64,000 nt of DNA from Sutterella sp. GTDB lineage: Bacteria > Pseudomonadota > Gammaproteobacteria > Burkholderiales > Burkholderiaceae_F. The position numbers and the translations under genes were made by a program. Numbering within the stretch: position 1 is the first letter of the stretch; the number at the start of each line of letters is the position of its first letter. Of the stretch, positions 55,236 through 62,173 are shown piece by piece. The notes beneath the pieces are model-generated. The model did no database searches. It saw nothing but the letters and a program-made list of their open reading frames with translations, and was not told the origin of the DNA. The stretch covers positions 1 to 64,000 of the forward strand of contig DYBN01000049.1 of assembly GCA_019418605.1 (NCBI GenBank). Direction: 5' to 3'.

Positions 55236-55300
55236 CTTGTTTTGTTTTTTGCAGCGCGCATTCCCGTTTGGGGCAGTGCGCAGAGCGCCTCAAAGGCTCT

Positions 55301-55795
55301 TTAAAGCGCGCCGTCTTCTTCAAACTCCTCGTCGCCGGCGCTCTCTATCACGCGCGAGATCACGTCAAAATCAAAGCCCCTTGAAGCGAGATAGCGCACC
55401 TGCTTGTCGCGCGCCTTGCGGTCTTCGGGCGGGGCGCCGAACTTTTTGCGCCACAGCGCGAGGGCGCGCTCGTACTCGCTGCCCGCCTCCTTGAGGCTTT
55501 CCTTGATTTCGTCGCTTGCCACGCCCATCATGGCGAGTTCCGCCGCCAGGCGCCGGTTGCCGTAGCGCGCGGCCCTGGCGCGCACGCGGCTTTTTGCGTA
55601 GCGGCCGTCGTCAAGATAGCCGCGCTTTTGAAGCACATCAAGCGCGGCCTCAAGCTCCTCGGCACCCTCGCCCTCGCGCAGCCCTCGGCCGAGCTTGCGC
55701 TCCAACTCAAGCCTGCTGTAGTCGCGCCTGGACAAGGCGTCGACGCCCCGCATGAGCAGCGTGCGGGGCTTGCCGGTTTTGGCATCAAAGGCCAT
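55301..55795 (-). CDS. recX: Recombination regulatory protein RecX
   Basis: Binds RecA filaments and limits their growth. The 164-residue protein has the three-helix repeats of the family, with RGVDALSRRDYSRLELERKL, VLQKRGYLDDGRYAKSRVRARAARYGNRRLAAELAMMGV and RKARDKQVRYLASRGFDFDVISRVIE. It follows recA after nine bases, so the two are co-transcribed, the usual pairing. Confidence 0.94.
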   Translation of the reverse strand: MAFDAKTGKPRTLLMRGVDALSRRDYSRLELERKLGRGLREGEGAEELEAALDVLQKRGYLDDGRYAKSRVRARAARYGNRRLAAELAMMGVASDEIKESLKEAGSEYERALALWRKKFGAPPEDRKARDKQVRYLASRGFDFDVISRVIESAGDEEFEEDGAL

Positions 55796-55804
55796 GGCGG
55801 AGAA

Positions 55805-57043
55805 TTACTCAAAGAGCTCGTCGGGCTCGATGACGGCATCGTCGAGCATGTCGGGCGCGCTCTGGCGCGCCTTCTTGGGCGCCTTTTCGGTCTTGTCGCT
55901 CTTGTCGGCCTTGGGCTCTTTTTCAGCCTTTGCGGACTTCTCGTCCTTGGCCTCGGCGGCGGCAGGCTCCGCCGGGGCTAGCGACATCGGGCGATTTTTC
56001 ATGCCCTTGAGCGCACGAATCTTGTTTTCGATTTCAAGCGCCATGTCGGGGTGCTGCTTGAGGTACTCGCGAGCGTTGTCCTTGCCCTGTCCGATGCGGG
56101 TGCCCTCGTAGGAGTACCACGCGCCGCTCTTGTCGACGACGTTGAGCTCGGAGCCGATGTCAAGCAGTTCGCCCTCGCGAGAAATCCCTTCGCCGTAGAG
56201 AATGTCGAAGGTCGTCTCCTTAAACGGGGGCGCAACCTTGTTCTTGACCACCTTGACCTTGGTTTCGGCGCCGTAGATCTCGTCGCCCTTCTTGATGCTG
56301 CCCTTGCGGCGGATGTCGATGCGCACGGAGCTGTAGAACTTGAGCGCGTTGCCGCCCGTCGTGACCTCGGGGCTGCCGTAGGAGACGCCGATCTTCATGC
56401 GGATCTGGTTGATGAAGATCACGAGCGTCTTCGTCTTCGTAATCGAGGCCGTGAGCTTTCTCAAGGCCTGGCTCATGAGGCGGGCCTGCAGGCCGGGAAG
56501 CGCCTCGCCCATCTCGCCCTCGATTTCACTCTTGGGCGTCAAGGCCGCCACCGAGTCGATGACGATCAAATCGACCGAACCCGAGCGCACGAGCGCATCG
56601 GTGATCTCAAGCGCCTGCTCGCCCGTATCGGGCTGCGAGAGCAGCAGCTCGTCGAGCTTGACGCCGAGCTTTTGCGCATAGCCCACGTCAAGGGCGTGCT
56701 CGGCGTCGATGAAGGCGCACGTGCCGCCGATTTTCTGCATCTCGGCGATGACGTGCAGCGTGAGCGTCGTCTTGCCCGAGCTTTCAGGTCCGAAGATTTC
56801 GACCACGCGGCCGCGCGGCAGACCGCCCACGCCAAGCGCCAGGTCGATGCCGAGCGACCCCGTGCTCACCACCTCCACGTCCTCGGTGCGGTTGGCGTCG
56901 CTCATGCGCATGATCGAGCCCTTGCCGAATTCCTTTTCGATGTAGCTCAACGCCGCGGCAAGCGCCTTCTTGCGTTCTTCTGCGTCATTGACGCGCTCGA
57001 CGTGCACATCCTGCACGTTGGACTTCTTCTTTTCTGCAGCCAT
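55805..57043 (-). CDS. recA: Recombinase RecA with an extended charged C-terminal tail
   Basis: ATP-dependent strand exchange and SOS co-protease. The 412 residues include Walker A GPESSGKT (85-92), IDAEHALD, VDLIVIDSVAALTPK and the L2 loop region FINQIRMKIGVSYGSPEVTTGGNALKFY. Compared with E. coli (353) it has about 19 more residues at the N-terminus and a 60-residue tail (353-412) rich in Lys, Glu, Asp and Ala, ending in the acidic VIEPDELFE. AAAGGA precedes the ATG. It is followed by recX and preceded by an unusual repeat-rich promoter region without an E. coli-type LexA box. Confidence 0.97.
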   Translation of the reverse strand: MAAEKKKSNVQDVHVERVNDAEERKKALAAALSYIEKEFGKGSIMRMSDANRTEDVEVVSTGSLGIDLALGVGGLPRGRVVEIFGPESSGKTTLTLHVIAEMQKIGGTCAFIDAEHALDVGYAQKLGVKLDELLLSQPDTGEQALEITDALVRSGSVDLIVIDSVAALTPKSEIEGEMGEALPGLQARLMSQALRKLTASITKTKTLVIFINQIRMKIGVSYGSPEVTTGGNALKFYSSVRIDIRRKGSIKKGDEIYGAETKVKVVKNKVAPPFKETTFDILYGEGISREGELLDIGSELNVVDKSGAWYSYEGTRIGQGKDNAREYLKQHPDMALEIENKIRALKGMKNRPMSLAPAEPAAAEAKDEKSAKAEKEPKADKSDKTEKAPKKARQSAPDMLDDAVIEPDELFE

Positions 57044-57076
57044 GGCTGAATTCCTTTCAAACCAATCGATAGTTTT

Positions 57077-57105
57077 TATCTATTTCACAAACTCTTGCGG
57101 ATCAA
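57077..57105 (-). promoter_or_regulatory. Candidate recA promoter
   Basis: On the minus strand TTGATC (57105-57100) is 17 bases from TAGATA (57082-57077), about 35 bases before the recA start codon. The -35 hexamer is part of a repeated GGATCAA/TTGATCC motif described separately, so an operator may overlap it. Confidence 0.5.
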
Positions 57106-57157
57106 ATGCCTCTCACAAGTGGATCAATTTTTGATACTTTTTCATCTCAATTGATCC
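57099..57157. repeat. Repeated GGATCAA/TTGATCC motifs upstream of recA
   Basis: GGATCAA occurs at 57099-57105 and 57121-57127 (same orientation, 22 bases apart) and its complement TTGATCC at 57151-57157. The middle copy is also part of the inverted repeat ATCAA-TTT-TTGAT (57123-57135). This density in about 60 bases is suggestive of operator sites for a dimeric repressor at the recA promoter. Confidence 0.55.
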
Positions 57158-57252
57158 TGAAGGCCAATGAATCAGGAGTGTTTCCATCATCATGCATCCG
57201 CCTGACAAGCGTCATCATGCACGAAAAAAAAGAAAAAAGCGAGCTTTTTCCC

Positions 57253-57290
57253 TGTCTCGATGTTTAGTGTTAACCCTAAACACTGAGACA
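57253..57290. repeat. Long imperfect inverted repeat between recA and the tRNA-Lys promoter
   Basis: TGTCTC-GAT-GTTTAG (57253-57267) is mirrored by CTAAAC-ACT-GAGACA (57276-57290) around TGTTAACC. The two six-base arms on each side pair perfectly and the three-base middle does not. It has no adjoining U tail in either direction of the size a terminator needs, so a protein-binding site or RNA element is possible. Confidence 0.5.
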
Positions 57291-57371
57291 AAATCTGTTC
57301 CGGCTGAATGACTTTTTTCTATGGATCGGCCGCAGCGGCGGAAAAACATGAAAAATTTCTTCGCACAGGGC

Positions 57372-57400
57372 TTGACAAAGGATTCTTCCTTGCCCATAAT
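57372..57400 (+). promoter_or_regulatory. Promoter of the tRNA-Lys pair
   Basis: A consensus -35 TTGACA (57372-57377) is 17 bases from CATAAT (57395-57400). The tRNA-Lys genes start 58 bases downstream of the -10 box. Confidence 0.85.
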
Positions 57401-57457
57401 TCCGATCTCGGTTGATCGTCGTTCCTCTGAGAACTAGGGCAGACCGCCTTAATTAGG

Positions 57458-57533
57458 GGGTCGTTAGCTCAGTCGGTAGAGCAGCGGACTTTTAATCCGT
57501 TGGTCGTGAGTTCGAATCTCGCACGACCCACCA
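57458..57533 (+). tRNA. tRNA-Lys (anticodon TTT)
   Basis: A 76-base cloverleaf with acceptor GGGTCGT/ACGACCC, D arm GCTCAGTCGGTAGAGC, anticodon stem GCGGA/TCCGT around CTTTTAA (anticodon TTT), T arm GTGAGTTCGAATCTCGC and an encoded CCA. Confidence 0.97.
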
Positions 57534-57549
57534 AGACGAACAATCGCAT

Positions 57550-57625
57550 GGGAGCGTAGCTCAGTTGGTAGAGCAGCGGACTCTTAATCCGTCGGTCCAG
57601 AGTTCGAGTCTCTGCGCTCCCACCA
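57550..57625 (+). tRNA. tRNA-Lys (anticodon CTT)
   Basis: A 76-base cloverleaf with acceptor GGGAGCG/CGCTCCC, the same anticodon stem as its neighbour around CTCTTAA (anticodon CTT), T arm CAGAGTTCGAGTCTCTG and CCA. The 16-base gap to the first tRNA and the terminator behind indicate one transcript for both lysine codons. Confidence 0.97.
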
Positions 57626-57632
57626 TATTCCA

Positions 57633-57664
57633 GCCCGCAGCAAGTTGTCTTGCTGCGGGCTTTT
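57633..57664 (+). terminator. Rho-independent terminator after the tRNA-Lys pair
   Basis: A perfect 12-base-pair stem, GCCCGCAGCAAG with CTTGCTGCGGGC, loop TTGT, followed by TTTT and further T-rich sequence. Confidence 0.95.
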
Positions 57665-57876
57665 CGCTTTTTTAGCTTTTCTGCTTTTCTCCTGCCTTTA
57701 TCCCTTTTCCCCTCTTTCTCACCGCCGCCCCGCGGCCATTCCGCCGCTATTCTCGCGTCCCCGCTTTGCGCCCCGGCGCGCCGGCAACAAAAAAAGGCGC
57801 CCGCCGTCTGCCGCTTGCCGCACTGCAGAATCGGGAGCGCCTCTTGTCTCAAGGGCCGCAAATTTCAAGCCCCTGT

Positions 57877-58659
57877 TTACTCTTCCTCGTCGTCGTCCTC
57901 GGGCGGCTTTCTGCGCCCGAAGAGCTTCACGCACACAATGCCCGCCTCGTAGAGCACGACCAGGGGCAGAGCCAGAAGCAGCTGGCTTAGCACGTCTGGC
58001 GGCGTAAAGATGGCCGCGAGAATGAAGGCGCCCACAATCACGAAGGGGCGGGCCTTCACGAGCTTTTCCTTCGTTGCAATCCCCACGTAGTTGAGCACCA
58101 TCACGAGGATGGGCACCTCAAACGTGATGCCGAAGGCAAAGAACATCGTGAGCACAAAGCTGAAGTAGCTGTCGATGTCGGGAGCAAAGTTCACCGACTC
58201 AGGCGAGAAGCCCGCGATGAACTTGAAGACCATGCCGAAGACGATGAAGTAGCAGTAGGCCATGCCCACGCCAAACATCACGACGCCCGAGATGATCACC
58301 GGCAGCGCCAGGCGCTTTTCGCGCCGGTAAAGGGCCGGCGCCACGTACGCCCACATCTGGTAGAGCACGACGGGAAGCGCAATCACAAACGCCACGAAAA
58401 GCGTCACCTTAAGCGGCACCATGAAGGGTGCCACCACGCCCGTAGCGAGAAGCTTGACGCCCTGCGGCAGCGCCACCATCAGAGGCCTCGACAGAAAGTC
58501 GAAGATCTGCTTCATGAAGGGCGAGAGACAGGCAAAAATGATGAGCACCGCAAGCGCCGCACGAATGGTGCGGTTGCGCAGTTCGATCAAGTGGGCCACG
58601 AGGGGCTGCTCGTTGGCGGGATCCTCCGGCCCTTCGAGCTCTTTGGGATTGTCAGCCAT
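57877..58659 (-). CDS. tatC: Twin-arginine translocase subunit TatC
   Basis: Membrane receptor for twin-arginine signal peptides. The 260 residues have six membrane segments, the N-terminal HLIELRNRTIRAALAVL motif used in signal recognition (HLxELR), and FEVPILVMVLNYVGI and ARPFVIVGAFILAAIFTPPDVLSQLLLALP. A Glu/Asp-rich C-terminus (DDDEEE) follows. It is the third gene of tatA-tatB-tatC. Confidence 0.96.
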   Translation of the reverse strand: MADNPKELEGPEDPANEQPLVAHLIELRNRTIRAALAVLIIFACLSPFMKQIFDFLSRPLMVALPQGVKLLATGVVAPFMVPLKVTLFVAFVIALPVVLYQMWAYVAPALYRREKRLALPVIISGVVMFGVGMAYCYFIVFGMVFKFIAGFSPESVNFAPDIDSYFSFVLTMFFAFGITFEVPILVMVLNYVGIATKEKLVKARPFVIVGAFILAAIFTPPDVLSQLLLALPLVVLYEAGIVCVKLFGRRKPPEDDDEEE

Positions 58660-58689
58660 CTTGCTGCAAAAACTCTTGAGTCAAAACCG

Positions 58690-59382
58690 TTAACGGTAGA
58701 TGCGCACGCGGTTGGTGCGGGCGCGGACGGCAAAGCGCCGGTTGGTGCCGCCAAGCTGCGGAGATCTGTCGCCTAACTCGGCCTTCAAGCGCTCGACCTG
58801 CTCGGCGAGCTCGTCAATCGAAGGACCGCACTTGTAGCGGCGCTCGAACGTGGTCTTCGTGCCTTCCTCGTCGCTGTAGGGCTCCTCGTTGCTGTACCAG
58901 CCGTAGAAGTCGTCGACGGCCGAGGAGGTTTCGCCTCCGGCGACGGAGCCCGAAGAGGCCGCCTCGCCCGAGGTCTGCGCCGAGTCAAAGGCCGAGGCAA
59001 GGCCGTCGCTGCCTGCGGACTTCGCTTCCAAGTCGGCCGCAACGGGAGACTTCGTCGCCTCGTTGAACTCCTTGGTCATTTCTCCGGCCGCGGCGTCGAC
59101 ATCCTTTTGCAGCTCGTTGACGCTCTTTTCGATCTCCTGCGCCTCGCCCTTGATGGTCTTGGTGAGATCGTCGGCAACGCCCTTGGCCTCTTCCTGGATC
59201 TTCTTTAACTCCGAGAGCTCGGCCTCGCGCTCAATGTCGCTTTTGACCTGCTGGACCATGCGCTGGGCCTTGCCGAGCCACTGACCGGCCGTGCGTGCGA
59301 CGGTGGGAAGCCGCTCGGGGCCCAGCACCACCAGCGCCACGATGCCGATCATGACCAGTTCAGAAAAGCCGAAATCAAACAT
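58690..59382 (-). CDS. tatB: Twin-arginine translocase subunit TatB
   Basis: Binds the substrate together with TatC. The 230-residue protein starts MFDFGFSELVMIGIVALVVLGPERLP with the conserved Glu of the membrane helix and the LGPERLP hinge, then a charged amphipathic helix. The C-terminal 130 residues (Ala/Ser-rich, then acidic, then a basic end) are longer than in E. coli TatB (171). It lies 355 bases after tatA, a wide spacing for a tat operon. Confidence 0.94.
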   Translation of the reverse strand: MFDFGFSELVMIGIVALVVLGPERLPTVARTAGQWLGKAQRMVQQVKSDIEREAELSELKKIQEEAKGVADDLTKTIKGEAQEIEKSVNELQKDVDAAAGEMTKEFNEATKSPVAADLEAKSAGSDGLASAFDSAQTSGEAASSGSVAGGETSSAVDDFYGWYSNEEPYSDEEGTKTTFERRYKCGPSIDELAEQVERLKAELGDRSPQLGGTNRRFAVRARTNRVRIYR

Positions 59383-59737
59383 AGCTCTCGTTTAACCGCA
59401 GAAAACCCGCCTCAGGGCAAAGGCCCGGGACATCTTGTCGCAAAGCACCCGCCCCGCATCCTTGAGCTTTGGGGCGCAAATGACTTGAAGGGAAGAAAAA
59501 GCCAAATCAGACCGCCTGCGGCAGGCACTGCATCAAAACTTTGCAGCCCGCAGAGCACGTCTGCAGCAAAAGAAGAAGACGCCCTCGTGCGACGTCCGTG
59601 TGCCTGACCCGGGCCCCGCGTGTCAACGAAGGGCCCTTTGCGCGGCGGCGGCCGCCCCTTTTTTGTGCGGGCGGACCGATCGGCTCTGCGGCAAACCGCC
59701 GCAGAGAATCGTCAGGAAAGTCGTCGGAAAAGCGGCT
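59383..59737. other. Wide spacer between tatA and tatB
   Basis: No gene is supported. It contains a perfect nine-base-pair hairpin at 59684-59706 (CTCTGCGGC and GCCGCAGAG around AAACC) and a second inverted repeat, CCGCCC/GGGCGG, at about 59652-59674 around a T-rich loop. A promoter for tatB could lie here but I did not recognise one. Confidence 0.6.
59684..59706. repeat. Perfect hairpin in the tatA-tatB spacer
   Basis: CTCTGCGGC (59684-59692) and GCCGCAGAG (59698-59706) pair without a mismatch around AAACC. It has no U tail, so attenuation, mRNA stabilisation or processing is more likely than termination. Confidence 0.7.
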
Positions 59738-60004
59738 TTACGCCTCGGTCTTTTCCTTTGCCTTGACGTCGACCACGGTCTCGCTTGCGTCGGCCGTCGT
59801 CTTCTGTGCGGGCTCGGAGGCAACCTGCTTGGGCGCGGCGGCCGTCTTGGCAGCCGTCTGATCATCGCCCTCCTTCATGCCTTCCTTGAAGCCCTTGATG
59901 GCGCCGCCGAGATCCTTGCCCATGTTCTTGAGCTTGCCGGTGCCGAACACGAGAACGACGATGGCAAGAACAATCAGCCAGTGCCAGATAGAAAGAGAAC
60001 CCAT
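59738..60004 (-). CDS. tatA: Twin-arginine translocase subunit TatA
   Basis: Forms the protein-conducting assembly of the Tat system. The 88-residue protein begins with a membrane helix and the family pattern SIWHWLIVLAIVVLVFGTGKLKNMGKDLGGAIKGFKEGM (helix, FGTGKL hinge, amphipathic helix), followed by a charged tail ending VKAKEKTEA. It lies behind hinT and hisE on the minus strand. Confidence 0.96.
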   Translation of the reverse strand: MGSLSIWHWLIVLAIVVLVFGTGKLKNMGKDLGGAIKGFKEGMKEGDDQTAAKTAAAPKQVASEPAQKTTADASETVVDVKAKEKTEA

Positions 60005-60075
60005 TGCTAACTCCTAGGTGACTTCGGGTGAGTATGTTTGTACTGCGTAAAAATCAAATTCGATTGAGACAGCGC

Positions 60076-60414
60076 CTACTTCCAGGGCTGGGGGCCGCCG
60101 AGCACGTGAATGTGCAGATGCGGCACTTCCTGGCCGCCGTCGCGGCCGGTGTTGATGACGGTGCGAAAACCGTTCACGCACCCCTCCTGCCTGGCAAGCT
60201 GCGGCACGAGATTAATCATTTTACCCAAGAGCGCCGCATCCTCGGGGCGCGCCGCGGCCAGAGACTCGATGTGCTGCTTCGGAATGATCAGAAAATGCAC
60301 GGGGGCCTTGGGGTTGATGTCCCGGAAGGCGAGCACGTCGTCGTCTTCATAGACCTTGTTCGAGGGGATCTCGCCGCGCGCGATTTTGCAGAAAATACAG
60401 TCGTCAAGCTGCAT
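60076..60414 (-). CDS. hinT: HIT-family purine nucleoside phosphoramidase
   Basis: Hydrolyses adenosine phosphoramidates. The 112-residue histidine triad protein starts CIFCKIARGEIPSNKVYEDDDVLAFRDINPKAPVHFLIIPK and carries the HLHIHVLGG catalytic triad near its end. The ATG at 60414 is the natural start. It lies 22 bases behind hisE, so the two are an operon. Confidence 0.95.
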   Translation of the reverse strand: MQLDDCIFCKIARGEIPSNKVYEDDDVLAFRDINPKAPVHFLIIPKQHIESLAAARPEDAALLGKMINLVPQLARQEGCVNGFRTVINTGRDGGQEVPHLHIHVLGGPQPWK

Positions 60415-60436
60415 GATGGGTGCCTTACTTTTTTTT

Positions 60437-60814
60437 TCAATGAGATGTCTGACTGCTGCGGGAGAGCTTCTCGGCAATCCCGCTGGTGCCCTCGCGCCGC
60501 TCAAGCTCCGCGAGCACCTGCTCCGGGCGAAGATTGTAGTGCGAGAGCATCACAAGCGTATGAAACCACAGATCGGCCGTCTCGTAGATGATGTCCCTGA
60601 CATCGGCGTCCTTGGCGGCCATGATGCACTCGGCCGACTCCTCGCCGATCTTTTTGAGAATGCCGTCGGGAGCCTTGGAAAAGAGCTTGGCCACGTAGCT
60701 CGCGGACGGATCGGCCCCTTTGCGCGAATCAATCACGTCGGCTACTTGAGAGAGAACGCCGCTCACATCGTGGTCCGGCATGCAAATCGAGACCTTTTCA
60801 TGCTCAGCTGACAT
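60437..60814 (-). CDS. hisE: Phosphoribosyl-ATP pyrophosphatase
   Basis: Second step of histidine synthesis. The 125-residue MazG-type alpha-helical enzyme has KIGEESAECIMAAKDADVRDIIYETADLWFHTLVML with the metal-binding Glu/Asp residues. It is separated from the other his genes of the window (26-31.6 kb) although it commonly follows hisI directly in related bacteria, and it heads a unit with hinT and probably tatABC. Confidence 0.95.
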   Translation of the reverse strand: MSAEHEKVSICMPDHDVSGVLSQVADVIDSRKGADPSASYVAKLFSKAPDGILKKIGEESAECIMAAKDADVRDIIYETADLWFHTLVMLSHYNLRPEQVLAELERREGTSGIAEKLSRSSQTSH

Positions 60815-60927
60815 GGGTGTAAAGACTCCGTTTTTTCCAGTCCCCGCATTTTAACCGAGGCGCAGGGCGCCGCGTTTTTGCAGGGCGCCGCACTGAAAAA
60901 GAAGCAAAAAGGCCGGCGAAAGACTAG

Positions 60928-60962
60928 AAAAAAAGCCGCAGTTTCCAAACGGCTACTGCGGC
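60928..60962 (-). terminator. Rho-independent terminator after tRNA-Met
   Basis: On the minus strand GCCGCAGT and ACTGCGGC form a perfect eight-base-pair stem, followed by seven T residues. The plus strand also has T residues beyond it, so it can act both ways. It lies between tRNA-Met and hisE. Confidence 0.9.
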
Positions 60963-61015
60963 TTCTTTTTGTGTTCGGGCAAGCCTTGCAGGGCAGTCTC
61001 GCCAAAACAGGAATT

Positions 61016-61092
61016 TGGTGGCGCATCACGGACTCGAACCGCGGACACAAGGATTATGATTCCTCTGCTCTAACCGACTGAGCTAATGCGCC
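61016..61092 (-). tRNA. tRNA-Met (anticodon CAT)
   Basis: A 77-base cloverleaf: acceptor GGCGCAT/ATGCGCC, D arm GCTCAGTCGGTTAGAGC, anticodon stem GAGGA/TCCTT around ATCATAA (anticodon CAT), T arm CGCGGTTCGAGTCCGTG, CCA encoded. The first base pair and the anticodon loop fit elongator Met rather than the initiator; a lysidine-modified Ile tRNA cannot be fully excluded. Confidence 0.93.
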
Positions 61093-61106
61093 GAATTGAG
61101 TTCGAA

Positions 61107-61135
61107 ATTTTGCAGATGTTTTTTCTTCTTGTCAA
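61107..61135 (-). promoter_or_regulatory. Promoter of tRNA-Met
   Basis: On the minus strand TTGACA (61135-61130) is 17 bases from CAAAAT (61112-61107), with the tRNA starting 14 bases beyond the -10 box. Confidence 0.8.
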
Positions 61136-61165
61136 GGCCTGCGGCAAAAAAAACTGCAGATTTTT

Positions 61166-61462
61166 TCACCCTCGCGCGCTTTGCTTTGCGCCGGGGGCCG
61201 ACGCAAAAGGCTCGATGAGCCCCTTGACGCCGTACAGACGAGCAAGCGTGAGCAACTTCTCCGGGACGCCCTGAAGAACGGGCGAGGCGTTTTTTTCCTG
61301 CAGCGCGCGAATCCAGGCGAGCACGATTGCGACGGCCGAGGAGTCAAGCGCCTGCACCGCCGAGAGATCAAGCACGGCGTCGCCCGCACGGGCCGCCGCG
61401 ATGACCTCGCGCTTGACGGCCGTGGCGTTGGTGCAGGAAATTTTCTTTTCTTTGACCAGCAT
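61166..61462 (-). CDS. mlaB: STAS-domain protein MlaB
   Basis: Small cytoplasmic subunit that stabilises the MlaFEDB lipid transport complex. The 98-residue STAS fold protein has GDAVLDLSAVQALDSSAVAIVLAWIRAL, the usual strand-loop-helix with Asp-Ser-Ser. It lies 11 bases behind mlaC, last of the mla genes here. Confidence 0.88.
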   Translation of the reverse strand: MLVKEKKISCTNATAVKREVIAAARAGDAVLDLSAVQALDSSAVAIVLAWIRALQEKNASPVLQGVPEKLLTLARLYGVKGLIEPFASAPGAKQSARG

Positions 61463-61473
61463 GCGGCCTCCGC

Positions 61474-62127
61474 TTACTGCTGCGCGGAGCTCGTGCCGGA
61501 GACTTCCGCGTTCTTTTCGCGCAGCGACTTGATAAGGCCTTCGATGCCCGACTGATTGGCCACGCTCGAGAACTGGGTGCGGTAGTTGTTCACAAGCCAG
61601 ATGCCCTCGACGTTGACGTCGATGATGCGCCAGTGACCGTCGATTTTCTTCAAGCGGTAGTTGATGCTCGTATCGGGCTTGCCGGGGGAGACAAGCAGCG
61701 TGCGCACGACGGCGTCGGTTGCCGTGGGCTTGACGCGGTTGGGGGCGAGCTTCACGCTCTGATCCTTCACCGTGGCAAGCGCCCCGGAGTAGACGCGGAT
61801 GAGCTGCTCGCGAAAGAGACTTTGCAGTTCATCGCGCTGCGCCTGGGTTGCCTGACGCCACTTGGGGCCCACCGCCGTGCGGGTCATGCGCAGAAAGTCA
61901 ATGACGGGCATCACCTTGTCGTTGACAAACTTCTGCACGCGCTCGGGATCGGCCGCGGCAAGCCCGCTGTCGCTGCGGATCGTGTCGAGAATGTCGTTGG
62001 TAATCGCCACCACCCACTGTTCGGGATCGCCCGTATCGTCGCCTGCGGCAGCGGCTGCAGCCGCGCCAAGCGTTGACCAAAGAGCAGCTCCCGCGGCCGC
62101 GGCAAGCAAATCACGGCGAGAAATCAT
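61474..62127 (-). CDS. mlaC: Periplasmic phospholipid-binding protein MlaC
   Basis: Carries phospholipid between the outer-membrane MlaA complex and the inner-membrane MlaFEDB complex. The 217-residue protein begins with a signal peptide that contains a twin-arginine motif, SRRDLLAAAAGAALWS, so Tat export is plausible. The mature part has VVAITNDILDTIRSD, FRMTR-like FLRMTRTAVGPKWRQATQAQRDELQSLFREQLIRVYSGAL and WRIIDVNVEGIWLVNNYRTQF, typical of the family. Confidence 0.94.
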   Translation of the reverse strand: MISRRDLLAAAAGAALWSTLGAAAAAAAGDDTGDPEQWVVAITNDILDTIRSDSGLAAADPERVQKFVNDKVMPVIDFLRMTRTAVGPKWRQATQAQRDELQSLFREQLIRVYSGALATVKDQSVKLAPNRVKPTATDAVVRTLLVSPGKPDTSINYRLKKIDGHWRIIDVNVEGIWLVNNYRTQFSSVANQSGIEGLIKSLREKNAEVSGTSSAQQ

Positions 62128-62173
62128 ATCGGCCTCTTCTCTTAACCAAAAAATCTTTCAAAACCCCGGGGCT

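Noticed and set aside
57044..57371. E. coli-type LexA box upstream of recA
   Set aside because: No CTGT-N8-ACAG was found; other repeats are reported instead.
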